This document shows positions 34,889-44,075 of a stretch of 53,453 nucleotides of DNA, in pieces. The stretch comes from an uncultured Fretibacterium sp. Its GTDB lineage: Bacteria; Synergistota; Synergistia; Synergistales; Aminobacteriaceae. Location: assembly GCA_946183145.1 (NCBI GenBank), contig CAMGZM010000007.1:97412-150864 (forward strand), given 5' to 3'. Each line of letters begins with the position of its first letter. Within the stretch, counting starts at the first letter, position 1. Made by a program: the position numbers and the translations under genes. The notes under the pieces were generated by a model. The model was not told the DNA's origin and searched no databases. It saw only the letters and a list, made by a program, of their open reading frames with translations.

Positions 34889-36457
34889 TTGCAGAACGAT
34901 AACAATAACAATACTAACAAGACCAACAAGAATCCTTCAATGGTTCGTCATGCAGTCTTCATGATGGCCGGAACATTATTGAGCCGTGTACTTGGGCTTG
35001 CGCGTGAAGTGCTTGTAGCGGCATTTTTCGGAGCGACAAAATACATGGACGCGTTCAACGTAGCGTATACTCTCTCGAATTTGGCGCGTCAGTTATTGGC
35101 TGAAGGAGCATTATCGGCGGCGTTCGTCCCGGTATTTTCGCAGTCCCTCGCAAAAAGCCGTGAGAAAGCATTAGCATTAGCGCGGGGAACAATGACCGTG
35201 TTACTTTTCGCGGCGTTAATAGTTGTGGGAATCGGGATAATTTTTTCGTCCGGCCTCGTCAAGATTATGGCGCCTGGGTTTGACGCAGAGAGTCATTCAC
35301 TTGCTGTTGAGCTTACGTGCTGGATGTTTCCTTTTCTGATAGTAATATCTATGAGCGCGCTGACGATGGGCGAGCTTAATTCGCTGGGATCGTTTTTTGT
35401 TCCAGCATTGTCGCCCGCATTCAGCAACTTGATATTCATCATAACGGCTCCGATATTTGCGGCGCGTTTTGGTGTTTACGGACTCGCGATTTCGGTATTA
35501 TGCGGAGGATTGGCGCATTTCCTGACTCAATGGCTTTACAGTTTCAGGCTGAAGGCTGTGCTTTATCCTTCACGGCCTGACATGAAAGACCCTGACTTGA
35601 AGCGGATAATGAAATTATTTCTGCCATATGCGGCGGGACTCTCATTGAATCAAGTCAACCCGATAATAAGCCGTATGCTTGGCTCATTCCTTCAAGAGGG
35701 AAGTATATCCGTCCTGAATTACTCTAACAGAATTTTGCAGCTCCCGTTAGGCTTGTTCGTGATCGCAATATCACAGGCAGTATTGCCGCAATTGTCGCGT
35801 GCTGAAGATGACGAGGAATTTATTGACATGTTAAGGCAGGCTGTGAGGTTCGCATTGTTCGTAGTGCTTCCGGCATCATTGGGAGTGATAGCGATTTCGG
35901 ACGAATTTGTGCATTTGGTGTTTGTGCGCGGTGAGTTTGGCGCGTGGGCGTGGTCTGCAACATCATCAACATTAGCGTTCAGCATGCTGGGACTGCCGGG
36001 TATGGCCTGCTCTACTGTCGTAATGCGCGCGTTATATGCGCTGTCAATGCCGCGAGAGGCGTTCAGGGTTACGGCGTTCAGTGTGTGTGCTACTGCGCTG
36101 CTGTCGTTCGTACTAGTTTGGCCTATGGGGTATAACGGTCTTGCGCTTGCGCCGGGAATCGCGTTCACATTGTCGGGGCTGTTAGGACTGTACTACGTTC
36201 GGAAGAAATTGGGACGGCCTCTGAAGATTATCACGTGGAATCTTGCGGGGGATTATCTTGTTGCGCTTGCGGTGATAGATATTGCGGTGATGGCGTATAG
36301 ATTCGTCTGTCCGTATGATGTTTCAGCGGGGATAATGATTCGTTCGCTGTGGATTTTGGGAGTAATTGCGTTAAGCGCGGGAGTGTATTCGGCTGTAACA
36401 TTGCTGAAAAAATTTGAGGAGTGGCAGTTACTGCGTCAGGCATTCGGGAAGAAATAG
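34889..36457 (+). CDS. murJ: Lipid II flippase MurJ
   Basis: The protein has about 522 residues and fourteen hydrophobic spans of the MVF family, which flips lipid II for peptidoglycan synthesis. Typical patterns: TLLSRVLGLAREVLVAAFFGA, NLARQLLAEGALSAAFVPVFS and RSMLGSF-like loops. The TTG at 34889 has GGTGAT 7-8 bases upstream. An ATG at 34832 (overlapping comF) and one at 34940 without a ribosome site are alternatives. The N-terminal Asn/Thr/Lys stretch is odd. It is the last gene of the operon. Confidence 0.93.
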   Translation: MQNDNNNNTNKTNKNPSMVRHAVFMMAGTLLSRVLGLAREVLVAAFFGATKYMDAFNVAYTLSNLARQLLAEGALSAAFVPVFSQSLAKSREKALALARGTMTVLLFAALIVVGIGIIFSSGLVKIMAPGFDAESHSLAVELTCWMFPFLIVISMSALTMGELNSLGSFFVPALSPAFSNLIFIITAPIFAARFGVYGLAISVLCGGLAHFLTQWLYSFRLKAVLYPSRPDMKDPDLKRIMKLFLPYAAGLSLNQVNPIISRMLGSFLQEGSISVLNYSNRILQLPLGLFVIAISQAVLPQLSRAEDDEEFIDMLRQAVRFALFVVLPASLGVIAISDEFVHLVFVRGEFGAWAWSATSSTLAFSMLGLPGMACSTVVMRALYALSMPREAFRVTAFSVCATALLSFVLVWPMGYNGLALAPGIAFTLSGLLGLYYVRKKLGRPLKIITWNLAGDYLVALAVIDIAVMAYRFVCPYDVSAGIMIRSLWILGVIALSAGVYSAVTLLKKFEEWQLLRQAFGKK

Positions 36458-36470
36458 CGAGCAAAAAGAA

Positions 36471-36518
36471 GAGTCCCCGTTATGCTGCGCGCTCCTTACG
36501 GAGTAGGCGAGGGGACTC
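36471..36518. terminator. Terminator between murJ and the convergent prepilin gene
   Basis: GAGTCCCC and GGGGACTC pair over 8 bp, with an inner CTCC-TTAC-GGAG hairpin. On the minus strand it is followed by TTCTTTTTG and on the plus strand by AATTTATATT, so it can serve both directions. Confidence 0.75.
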
Positions 36519-36585
36519 AATTTATATTGTGTTGTTTGGTTATCGCTTGCGCGCCTACGGTAGGTTTGTCGTTGTTCGTTCGTGT

Positions 36586-37080
36586 TTAGCGTACCTTCAT
36601 GCAGACTGTAGCTTCGGCTTTGTAAAGTTTAGTGTCGGTATCGTCTGTTATAGCTCCTCCAACTGCTGATACAAGACCTTCCTGCGTAGCCTTATTTGCC
36701 AGAATTTTGCCGATTTTTGTATCAGCCGCCGGGAGCGTGTACGTCAGCCACCATGTTTTATCCGTGTTTACTGTAATCAAATATTTGCCCTGGTTAGCAT
36801 CGCCGGTAGTATCGAGGATTGAAGCTACACTTTTCATGTAGGGTTCAATTCCTGTTTTGATGGCTGTTGCTTCTGCTGTCTCGGCTGTGGCTCTGTTGTC
36901 AGTGTAGTACATATTCATTGCTGCGCTTATTGTCTTCAGTTCTTCAAGTATCTTGTTGGCACTTGCGATGTTGTTTGCCTCTGAACCGCCAATCAAGGCC
37001 ATTGAACTGAGAAGCCCTATTATCCCGATGACTATCAACAACTCAACGAGCGTAAAACCTTTGTGCATTCTTCTTTTCAT
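36586..37080 (-). CDS. Type IV prepilin / pseudopilin-like protein
   Basis: The 164-residue protein starts MKRRMHKG followed by FTLVELLIVIGIIGLLSSMA, the prepilin signal with cleavage after Gly8. The rest, with NKILEELKTISAAMNMYYTDN, fits a pseudopilin with a short globular part. AGGAGGA sits 8 bases before the ATG; the longer upstream frame is rejected. It shares length and design with the gene at 4065 but has a different C-terminus. It stands alone between two terminators, about 6 kb from the com genes. Confidence 0.87.
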   Translation of the reverse strand: MKRRMHKGFTLVELLIVIGIIGLLSSMALIGGSEANNIASANKILEELKTISAAMNMYYTDNRATAETAEATAIKTGIEPYMKSVASILDTTGDANQGKYLITVNTDKTWWLTYTLPAADTKIGKILANKATQEGLVSAVGGAITDDTDTKLYKAEATVCMKVR

Positions 37081-37293
37081 TGCTTTTTTCCTCCTGTAAT
37101 TTTTTGTCAACGAAAATTTTTTGCACACAACTAATTCACATAATCCCTTGCCTTTGTGATATAATGACATTAGACAAAGAGTATGCTCCGCACTAATTGT
37201 GTGCGTTAGTTCTTCTGACAGAGAAAATTATAGCATAAACTTTGTCTTTTTTGTTGCGCTCTCACACAAAATTTTCACACTCACGACTCACGC

Positions 37294-38484
37294 TCAAATC
37301 TCACAATCCCGAATCCCTTCAGCGACTCTCAATGCCTCGGCGTTCTCTTTCACATCATGAACACGAATCAGACTCACCCTTCCCGACATCATCGCACTGA
37401 CTCCGAGCGTGCCCGAAATCCCTCCCGTGAATCTTTTGCGCGAATGCCCAATCATCACAGGCCGCCCAAAAGCACAAAGGCTCTCAACATTCCTCAGCAC
37501 CGAAAAATTATCGTCAGCAGATTTCCCGAAGCCTAATCCCGGATCTATTATCACGTTGTCGCGCTTGACTCCGTTTTCCTCAAGCTCAGAAATTTTTGAC
37601 GCGAAATATCTCTGAACATCGCTCACAATATCGTCATGAGATTCGTATTTCGCCATGTCTGACGGAGTACCCTCAATGTGTGATAGTACATACGGAATTT
37701 TGAGTCCCGCAACCGTTCCGGCCATGTTGGAGTCGAACATGCACCCGCTAATATCGTTGATGATGTCAGCACCTTCAGACGCGGAAATTTTTGCGATTTC
37801 GGATTTGTACGTGTCAACAGAGATTAACGCGTCAGGAAATTCACGCCGCAAAACTCTTAGCGCAGGCAATAATCTTACGGCCTCTTCAGACAAGCTCACA
37901 GGAGAAGCACCAGGCCTTGTCGACTCTGCTCCGATGTCGAGAATGTACGCTCCTTCCGCCAGAAACTTTTCTGCACTCTCAATTATTCCCCGCTCGTTCG
38001 TCCTGCTTCCCTCAAAAAATGAGTCAGGCGTGAGATTCAGAATGGCCATTATGCGAGTCTTTTTGCTCAAAATGATTTTGTGTCCCGCAGGTGAAATCAT
38101 CTCCCAATTCTGAGCCTTTATGTTTCTCATTATCTCCGAAATTTTCACGCGCAATTCAGGAATGCCCCATATATTCATGGCCGTCATTTTCTCCGTGAGA
38201 CTCGTTATCTGCTTCACCGTTCCCATTATGAGAATGCCGCTGTAATCTGTCTTGCCGTCAATCACATGCTTTGCTACAGCCGTATCACCGCCCCTTGAAA
38301 GCATTTCCTGCTTGATGAAATTCGCCGCTCTGTAGTCGACTCTTTCAGCGTAAATGTGAATAATATTTGCTTTGGGAATGAGATACGCAAGCGCGCCCGA
38401 ATCAGTTCCGATTTTCGCGCAAAGTTTTATGACATCTTCAGCACTTGAAACTTTCACGGGGTAAACTGAAATATTATTCTGCAA
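37294..38484 (-). CDS. folP: Dihydropteroate synthase with N-terminal extension
   Basis: The protein has 396 residues. The C-terminal ~270 are DHPS, which joins pABA to dihydropterin pyrophosphate: MAILNLTPDSFFEGS, DIGAESTRPGA, DIINDISG, DPGLGFGKS and IGHSRKRF are all there. The first ~130 residues are an extra domain (around SGALAYLIPKANIIHIYAERVDYRAANF) of the kind seen in DHPS of several anaerobes, of unknown role. It stands alone, with no other folate gene next to it. Confidence 0.94.
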   Translation of the reverse strand: MQNNISVYPVKVSSAEDVIKLCAKIGTDSGALAYLIPKANIIHIYAERVDYRAANFIKQEMLSRGGDTAVAKHVIDGKTDYSGILIMGTVKQITSLTEKMTAMNIWGIPELRVKISEIMRNIKAQNWEMISPAGHKIILSKKTRIMAILNLTPDSFFEGSRTNERGIIESAEKFLAEGAYILDIGAESTRPGASPVSLSEEAVRLLPALRVLRREFPDALISVDTYKSEIAKISASEGADIINDISGCMFDSNMAGTVAGLKIPYVLSHIEGTPSDMAKYESHDDIVSDVQRYFASKISELEENGVKRDNVIIDPGLGFGKSADDNFSVLRNVESLCAFGRPVMIGHSRKRFTGGISGTLGVSAMMSGRVSLIRVHDVKENAEALRVAEGIRDCEI

Positions 38485-38557
38485 ATTAATTCCTCCTTAT
38501 GAAAAATTACTGTGATGATTTATTGTAATACATTATGAGACTGTTTATTAATGCCGT

Positions 38558-38565
38558 GATACAAT
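38558..38565 (+). promoter_or_regulatory. Extended -10 promoter of the S9 peptidase gene
   Basis: TGATACAAT gives a TG extension plus a TACAAT -10 box, about 35 bases before the ATG. No -35 box is needed for this class. Confidence 0.45.
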
Positions 38566-38600
38566 CAAGCGTACAAAATCCAGTGAAGGGAGTTTTACCC

Positions 38601-40484
38601 ATGAGATTATTATTTGCCGTTGTAGCTGTCTTTCTTGCTGTGCCTGCTATGTGTGCGTTTGCTGCTGTGCCTCCGTTATTGCCGATGGAAGATTTTTTCA
38701 GGAATCCGACAAACGCGGCGTTCTCAATTTCTCCTGACGGTACAAAGCTCGCCTTCGCGCGTCCTTGGGAGTACCGCATGAATGTCTACGTCCGGGACAT
38801 CGCAACAGGAACGGAGAAGCGCATAACATCAGCAACCGAACGCGACATAGCCGGGTTTTTCTGGAAGGGAAGCGGGAAAATAGTTTACGCGCAGGATTCG
38901 GGCGGCGACGAAAATTTTCACGTCTACATAACCGACATTGACGGAACGAACGTAAAAGATCTGACTCCTTTCGAGAAGGTGAAAGCAGGAGTCCTTGATG
39001 ACCTTGAAGACTCGCCTATACACATGCTTCTTGAGATGAACAGGAGAAACCCGGAAATTTTTGACGTTTACCGCTGCAATATTCTTACGGGAGAACTTGA
39101 GCTTCTAGCCGAGAATCCCGGAAATATTACGGGATGGATGACGGATCACGACGGAAAATTGAGAGTCGCTGTTCAGACTGACGGCGTTAATGAGACATTG
39201 CTGTACAGGACTAACGAGTCGCAGGACTTTCACGAGCTAATGACTCTGAACTTCAAGGAAACATTTTCACCGATGATGTTCGCGTACGACAACAAGATGA
39301 TGTACGTCGCATCAAATCTCAGCACCGACAAAGCCGCAATATACACGTATGACCCTGAGACGAACAAGACGCTGGATCTCATTTTCGCTCATGATGAAGT
39401 TGACGCAGGAAGCCTCATGCACTCAAAGAAACGCAAAATCATCACAGCCGTAACATATACGACAGACAGAAGGCACTACAAATTTTTTGACTCCGAGCGT
39501 GAAGAATTGCAGAAGAAACTTGATGAATTTTTCCCCGGCGTTGAAGCTGTTGTTGCTGATATGGATGATGACGAACGGAAAATTATCGTGCGTACATACA
39601 GCGACAGGACGAGAGGAGCATATTACCTCTTCGACAGGAAGGACGAGTCAATGTCGAAACTTGCGGATTTGTCCCCGTGGCTTAAGGCTGACCAGATGGC
39701 ACCGATGAAGGCAATAACTTTCACGGCAAGGGACGGACTCACGATACACGGATATATTACGCTTCCTGTTGGTGTTGAGGCGAAAAATCTCCCGCTTGTC
39801 GTAATTCCTCACGGAGGCCCAAGCGCGCGCGACGGCTGGGGATTCGACTCTGAAGCTCAATTCCTCGCGAACAGGGGAATCGCTGTGTTGCAGGTGAATT
39901 TTCGCGGGTCAACGGGCTACGGAAAATCATTCTGGCTTTCGGGCTTCAAGCAATGGGGGCGTAAAATGCAGGATGATGTTACAGACGGCGTACAATGGGC
40001 GGTGAATGAGGGCATCGCGGACAAATCGAGGCTCGCAATTTACGGAGGCAGTTACGGGGGATATAGTGCGCTTGCCGGGGCAACGTTCACGCCGTATCTT
40101 TATGCGTGCGCTGTGAGCTATGTAGGGCCGTCGAATCTCTTCACGCTTCTTGAGAGCATTCCGCCGTACTGGAAGCCGTTTCTTGATATGGAGTACGAGA
40201 TGATTGGCGACCCGGTCAAGGATAAAGATTTGCTGACGGAAATATCCCCGGTGTTCCACGCTGAGAATATACGAATCCCGCTGTTTATTGCGCAGGGAGC
40301 GAACGATCCGCGAGTCAACAAGGCAGAGTCAGAGCAGATTGTTGACGCAGTGAAGAGGACGGGAAAAGATGTTGTGTACATGCTGAAAGAAAACGAGGGA
40401 CACGGCTTCCACAATGAAGAGAATCGCTTTGACTTCTACAGGGAGCTTGAAGAATTTTTCCGGAAACATTTAGGCTCAAGGTAA
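38601..40484 (+). CDS. Secreted S9 (prolyl oligopeptidase-type) peptidase
   Basis: The protein has 627 residues and a signal peptide MRLLFAVVAVFLAVPAMCAFA. The N-terminal half is a beta-propeller-like region (ISPDGTKLAFAR, YVRDIATGTEKRI). The alpha/beta hydrolase half has the catalytic Ser484 in GGSYGGYSAL, Asp569 in GANDPRV and His601 in GHGFHNEEN. It is expected to cut peptides in the periplasm or outside. AAGGGAG precedes the ATG; the upstream extension is not part of the signal peptide. Confidence 0.93.
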   Translation: MRLLFAVVAVFLAVPAMCAFAAVPPLLPMEDFFRNPTNAAFSISPDGTKLAFARPWEYRMNVYVRDIATGTEKRITSATERDIAGFFWKGSGKIVYAQDSGGDENFHVYITDIDGTNVKDLTPFEKVKAGVLDDLEDSPIHMLLEMNRRNPEIFDVYRCNILTGELELLAENPGNITGWMTDHDGKLRVAVQTDGVNETLLYRTNESQDFHELMTLNFKETFSPMMFAYDNKMMYVASNLSTDKAAIYTYDPETNKTLDLIFAHDEVDAGSLMHSKKRKIITAVTYTTDRRHYKFFDSEREELQKKLDEFFPGVEAVVADMDDDERKIIVRTYSDRTRGAYYLFDRKDESMSKLADLSPWLKADQMAPMKAITFTARDGLTIHGYITLPVGVEAKNLPLVVIPHGGPSARDGWGFDSEAQFLANRGIAVLQVNFRGSTGYGKSFWLSGFKQWGRKMQDDVTDGVQWAVNEGIADKSRLAIYGGSYGGYSALAGATFTPYLYACAVSYVGPSNLFTLLESIPPYWKPFLDMEYEMIGDPVKDKDLLTEISPVFHAENIRIPLFIAQGANDPRVNKAESEQIVDAVKRTGKDVVYMLKENEGHGFHNEENRFDFYRELEEFFRKHLGSR

Positions 40485-40500
40485 CAACGCACAAAAACGC

Positions 40501-40542
40501 AAAAAAATTCCCCGCAGTCGCAAAAGGCTACGGGGATTTATT
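40501..40542. terminator. Bidirectional intrinsic terminator
   Basis: CCCCG-x-AG and CT-x-CGGGG form a hairpin with ATTTATT on the plus side and AATTTTTTT on the minus side. It ends the peptidase gene and the minus-strand unit at 40683. Confidence 0.75.
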
Positions 40543-40682
40543 ATTCTCACAGGAAGATTAACGGAGAGTACACAAAGCAGAGAAAATCACGCCGAAAACA
40601 AGAACGGACATTCCCGAATCAGAGCAGTTATAGTGTGTTGTAATTGTTGTTTCGGATTCTCCGTAGCTGATATTAGCTGATA

Positions 40683-40919
40683 TTAATTGAATAAATGCGA
40701 AAGAATATTTGATACACCATTAAATATTCCTTCTATAGCACGTTCATTATCAAACTTAGTTGGTTGATGGTTGTACGAATCATTTGTACTTCTATCTTCA
40801 ACATAATAATCCGAATTAACTGTAATATTAATATTAATCGGATTATTATTATTGTCTCCATAGTTAATAATGGTAATTGGTGGTGTAGATATAGTTATAG
40901 CATGTTGATATTTAGCCAT
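40683..40919 (-). CDS. AT-rich, Asn-rich orphan small protein
   Basis: The 78-residue protein has no recognised family. Its start has a near-perfect AAAGGAGG site 8 bases before the ATG, so translation is likely. The N-terminal half alternates hydrophobic and polar residues (ITISTPPITIINYG, then NNNN, then ININITVNSDYYVE), which suggests beta strands. The end, AIEGIFNGVSNILSHLFN, is an amphipathic helix. Codon use (AAT, ATA, ATT) is much more AT-rich than all neighbours, suggesting recent transfer. No signal peptide. Role unknown. Confidence 0.6.
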   Translation of the reverse strand: MAKYQHAITISTPPITIINYGDNNNNPININITVNSDYYVEDRSTNDSYNHQPTKFDNERAIEGIFNGVSNILSHLFN

Positions 40920-41048
40920 AGTTGACAACCTCCTTTCCTTAGTTAATTATGATGCAGTCTTAGTGTCTGACTTTTACCAGCCGTCCATGAAAGCCTGATT
41001 GAACTGCGTACTCATCTTGAGCTTGCTGCTCTCGGTAATCATTGAGCT

Positions 41049-41108
41049 TTACGATGCTGTGAGCGTCAGAGCGAGAACAAGAAACCCTGACAAAATTTTT
41101 GCCTTCAT
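41049..41108 (-). pseudogene. Start of a secreted protein, broken after the signal peptide
   Basis: A GGAGGT site 8 bases before the ATG opens MKAKILSGFLVLALTLTAS, a plain signal peptide, and then a TAA. Downstream to 40960 another frame is open (KLNDYREQQAQDEYAVQSGF). Either the gene has decayed or this is a bare 19-residue hydrophobic peptide. The site is well formed; the function is not known. Confidence 0.4.
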
Positions 41109-41244
41109 GTAATCTTACCTCCGTGTTAATGCTTTGCTTTTGTAAGGAGTAAAAGCTGTTGCATTGTGATAAAATTTTTACGATGAAATATTTTAACATT
41201 GTGTAATCTACAAATCCATTTTTACGGGAGGCTGAGATTCTAAA

Positions 41245-41658
41245 TTGTCCCCTAAAGGTGTTCACTATATCGTTGAAGTATCAGGCTGTGATGAAACAAT
41301 CACAAACGTTGCAAGACTTCAGGATATTCTTGTTGAGGCCGCAAACAGAGCGCACGCTCAAGTATGGTCGGTATCGTTCAACAAATTCCCCCCTAACGGC
41401 GTTAGCGGAGTAGTCGTAATCAGCGAGTCGCACCTGTCGATTCACACATGGCCGGAAGTGAATTATATGGCTCTGGACATTTTCACATGCGGCGCACACA
41501 CTGACCCGATGAAAGCAGTTGATTACGTCCTCGAAAAGGTGAAAGCCTCGCACATTCACATCACTGAAATAACCCGCGGACTCGATGACAATGACCAGAA
41601 ATATTATCACTCGTTCATCACGTGGGAGGAAGACAGGAAAGAAGGACTCAAACCATGA
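41245..41658 (+). CDS. speH: S-adenosylmethionine decarboxylase proenzyme
   Basis: The 137-residue class 1 prokaryotic AdoMet decarboxylase makes the aminopropyl donor for spermidine. VISESHLSIHTWPE carries the self-cleavage site (Glu61-Ser62), which gives the pyruvoyl group, and the catalytic Cys is in DIFTCGAH. TTG start with GGGAGG 13 bases upstream. The following gene starts in its last four bases. No speE is adjacent. Confidence 0.95.
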   Translation: MSPKGVHYIVEVSGCDETITNVARLQDILVEAANRAHAQVWSVSFNKFPPNGVSGVVVISESHLSIHTWPEVNYMALDIFTCGAHTDPMKAVDYVLEKVKASHIHITEITRGLDDNDQKYYHSFITWEEDRKEGLKP

Positions 41659-42581
41659 GGAAAATTATTGCCCTCGTAATGCTCCTGATTTCTACAGCGT
41701 GCTACGCCTCAAGCGCGGATGAAAATTTCCGTTCAGCAAAGCGCAATGACATTTACCGCCCGGACAAATCCGGCGATAAGTTTTTGCAGTCCCTCATCAG
41801 CGAATATGCGTCAAAATTTTCTCACTCAGAATATATTGATGGCTCAGGAATGAAGCTGCCGTTTATGGTTTACGTTCCTGAAAATTATTCTGCGGACAAA
41901 AAATTTCCCGTCGTATTCTTCATCGCTGATGCAAGCTCGGCAGGCAAAAAACCCGAATATTCATTGACTCAGGGACTCGGCGGACTCATCTGGTGCCGTC
42001 ATGAATGCGTTGTGATTGTGCCGTGTTACCCGGAAATTGTGCTTGATGATCATAACGGCTTCACGGAGAGTCAATATGTCGAACTCACAGCAAGATTCGT
42101 GAAATGGGCGGTGAAAAATTATCCTGCTGATGAGTCGCGTATATATGCTACAGGGCAGTCAATGGGCTGTATGACGTTTCTTGTGTTGGCGGCGAAATAC
42201 CCGGAAATGTTCACGGCGTGCATGTTTGTTTCAGGGCAATGGGACATCAGCGCGCTGAAGGGATTGCTGAGTCAGAAATTCGTTTACGTCGCTTCAGCCG
42301 GAGACCCGAAAGCGTCAGCAGGAATGAATGAAGTGATTGACATGTTCAGGAATGACGGCAGCAAAAATTTCATCGTAGAAAAAGGTGTAAACGCAAAAGC
42401 ACCCGGATTATCTTTCATGAGGTGGCATCCCGTTTATTTCATCATGTTCAGGAAGGGAAGCACACTGCCGGCCATGACAGACGGGAATTTTTCCGAGCAT
42501 ATGTCATCATTCGATTACGCTTACAGGACAGAGGCAATAAGGGAATGGCTTTTAGCGCAAAAGAAGGAGGCCAAAAATTAA
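41655..42581 (+). CDS. Secreted alpha/beta hydrolase (esterase/PHB depolymerase-like)
   Basis: The protein has 308 residues and a signal peptide MRKIIALVMLLISTACYAS. The hydrolase fold has the nucleophile Ser169 in ATGQSMGCMT; His near RWHPVYF is a candidate catalytic residue. FMVYVPENYSADKKFPVVFFI resembles esterases of the feruloyl/PHB depolymerase group. The substrate is unknown. It overlaps speH by four bases and metF by one, so it is fixed in this operon although its role there is unclear. Confidence 0.82.
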   Translation: MRKIIALVMLLISTACYASSADENFRSAKRNDIYRPDKSGDKFLQSLISEYASKFSHSEYIDGSGMKLPFMVYVPENYSADKKFPVVFFIADASSAGKKPEYSLTQGLGGLIWCRHECVVIVPCYPEIVLDDHNGFTESQYVELTARFVKWAVKNYPADESRIYATGQSMGCMTFLVLAAKYPEMFTACMFVSGQWDISALKGLLSQKFVYVASAGDPKASAGMNEVIDMFRNDGSKNFIVEKGVNAKAPGLSFMRWHPVYFIMFRKGSTLPAMTDGNFSEHMSSFDYAYRTEAIREWLLAQKKEAKN

Positions 42582-43468
42582 TGGACAGATTTTTTGACAA
42601 GTTAGCACCGAGCTACACATTTGAGATTTTCCCCCCTAAGGGCAACAAAAGCACAGAAGGCACTTACGGCGTAATAGACAGCTTAGTGAGCTTCAACCCG
42701 GACTTGATCAGCGTAACTTACGGCGCAGGAGGCTCAAGCAGGGACAACACCGTAGAAATCGCCTCAGGGATTCAGAATCGTTATCACACAAACGGAGTCG
42801 CACACCTCACATGTGTAGGAACAACACGCGCCGAGATCAAAGCGATTCTTGACCAGCTCAAAGCAAACAACGTGCGGAATATTTTGGCGTTAAGAGGCGA
42901 CCTCAAAGACGAGTCGGACCTGGGCGAATTTCATCACGCTTCAGAGTTAATAGCGTTCATTCACGAGGAATACGGAGATGATTTTGACATTTTCGCGGCC
43001 TGCTACCCTGAGAAGCACCCGGAGTCCGAGTCAGTCGAGCAGGATTTGCATTACCTCAAGGAAAAATGCAGTCTTGGTGTCAAGGGCTTAATCTCGCAGC
43101 TTTTCTTTGACAATGATATTTTCTGCTCATGGCGTGAACGTGCGCGCGATATGGGAATCACTCAGCCGATAATAGCGGGTATCATGCCCATAACAGCGGC
43201 GGCGCAGATCCCGAAAGTTGTCGAGATGTGCGGGGCTTCAGTTCCTGAACGTGTGCGGAGATTCGTTGCAGCTTACGGACATCATCAGGGAGCCGTAAAA
43301 GAAGCCGGAATAGCATACGCAACCGAGCAGATTATTGACCTTCTTGCGCGCGGCGTTGAGGGGATTCACCTTTACACGATGAATCAGGCCGATACGGTTC
43401 GGAGGATTGATTCGGGTATACGTTCGGTGCTTTACACAAAGCGTTATGCGCTTCAGCCCGGCAGATAA
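42581..43468 (+). CDS. metF: 5,10-methylenetetrahydrofolate reductase
   Basis: The 295-residue flavoenzyme makes 5-methyl-THF for methionine synthesis. The N-terminal YTFEIFPPKGNKS (catalytic Glu), SVTYGAGGSSR, LALRGD and PIIAGIMPI blocks are all present. AAGGAGG lies ahead of the ATG, which overlaps the esterase stop (TAATG). The next gene starts 23 bases before its end. Confidence 0.95.
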   Translation: MDRFFDKLAPSYTFEIFPPKGNKSTEGTYGVIDSLVSFNPDLISVTYGAGGSSRDNTVEIASGIQNRYHTNGVAHLTCVGTTRAEIKAILDQLKANNVRNILALRGDLKDESDLGEFHHASELIAFIHEEYGDDFDIFAACYPEKHPESESVEQDLHYLKEKCSLGVKGLISQLFFDNDIFCSWRERARDMGITQPIIAGIMPITAAAQIPKVVEMCGASVPERVRRFVAAYGHHQGAVKEAGIAYATEQIIDLLARGVEGIHLYTMNQADTVRRIDSGIRSVLYTKRYALQPGR

Positions 43469-44039
43469 GAATATCACCGATGCCCTTCGCTATATGGGAG
43501 TCCCTCCTGAGAGTCATACTGATGAATTAATACGCACAGTTTCAGAGGCTTTCAGGAGGCTTGAAGGGTACATCACTCCGCGTTGTGTTTGGGGACGGTT
43601 TCACATCACACATTTTGACGGAGGAATAGAGCTAGAGGGCGCGAGAATTTTCAGCAAAGACATATCACGCTTAACGTCAAGGAGCGGTGATTGTGTTGTG
43701 CTTGCGGCTACACTCGGCCATGAAACAGACAGGCAGATTACGATAGCTCAGAGCAGGAATATGCTTGAAGGGCTTGCGCTTGATGCGTGTGCTAGTGTGA
43801 GGATTGACTCGTACATTGATGATGTTGTGAGAGGTGAAATTTCTGCGAGTCTCTGTGAAGGTGAGAGAATGACATCGAGATTCAGCCCTGGTTACGGAGA
43901 TTTGAGCATGAATGTTACGGAAGATATTATAGCCATTCTCAGCGCGACAAAACGAATCGGACTCAGTGTTACACGTTCGCTTATGATGTCGCCTGTGAAA
44001 TCTGTTACAGCTGTTGCAGGATTGTTCGTGAAGAAATAA
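43446..44039 (+). CDS. MetH-reactivation-domain-like protein
   Basis: The 197-residue protein resembles the vitamin B12-dependent methionine synthase activation domain, which binds AdoMet to recharge oxidised cobalamin. RFSPGYGDLSMNV is the family signature. In many anaerobes this domain is a separate protein next to metF, as here, pointing to a split MetH; the catalytic and B12 modules are not in the window. The ATG at 43446 is preferred because the protein then begins like other stand-alone copies. Confidence 0.88.
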   Translation: MRFSPADKNITDALRYMGVPPESHTDELIRTVSEAFRRLEGYITPRCVWGRFHITHFDGGIELEGARIFSKDISRLTSRSGDCVVLAATLGHETDRQITIAQSRNMLEGLALDACASVRIDSYIDDVVRGEISASLCEGERMTSRFSPGYGDLSMNVTEDIIAILSATKRIGLSVTRSLMMSPVKSVTAVAGLFVKK

Positions 44040-44066
44040 ATACCCCCCGCAATTTCTCACGGAGGG
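44033..44066 (-). terminator. Intrinsic terminator after the beta-glucoside PTS gene
   Basis: On the minus strand CCCTCCG and CGGGGGG pair round GTGAGAAATTG, followed by TATTTATTTC. Confidence 0.7.
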
Positions 44067-44075
44067 CAAAACACG

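Noticed and set aside
35719-36168. 149-residue minus-strand ORF inside murJ
   Set aside because: It is the complement of transmembrane codons of murJ; no start signal and low-complexity composition.
41245-44039. SAM, cobalamin or T-box riboswitch ahead of the methionine/polyamine operon
   Set aside because: The 130-base space before speH shows no conserved riboswitch core that I can recognise and is largely taken by the divergent broken gene.
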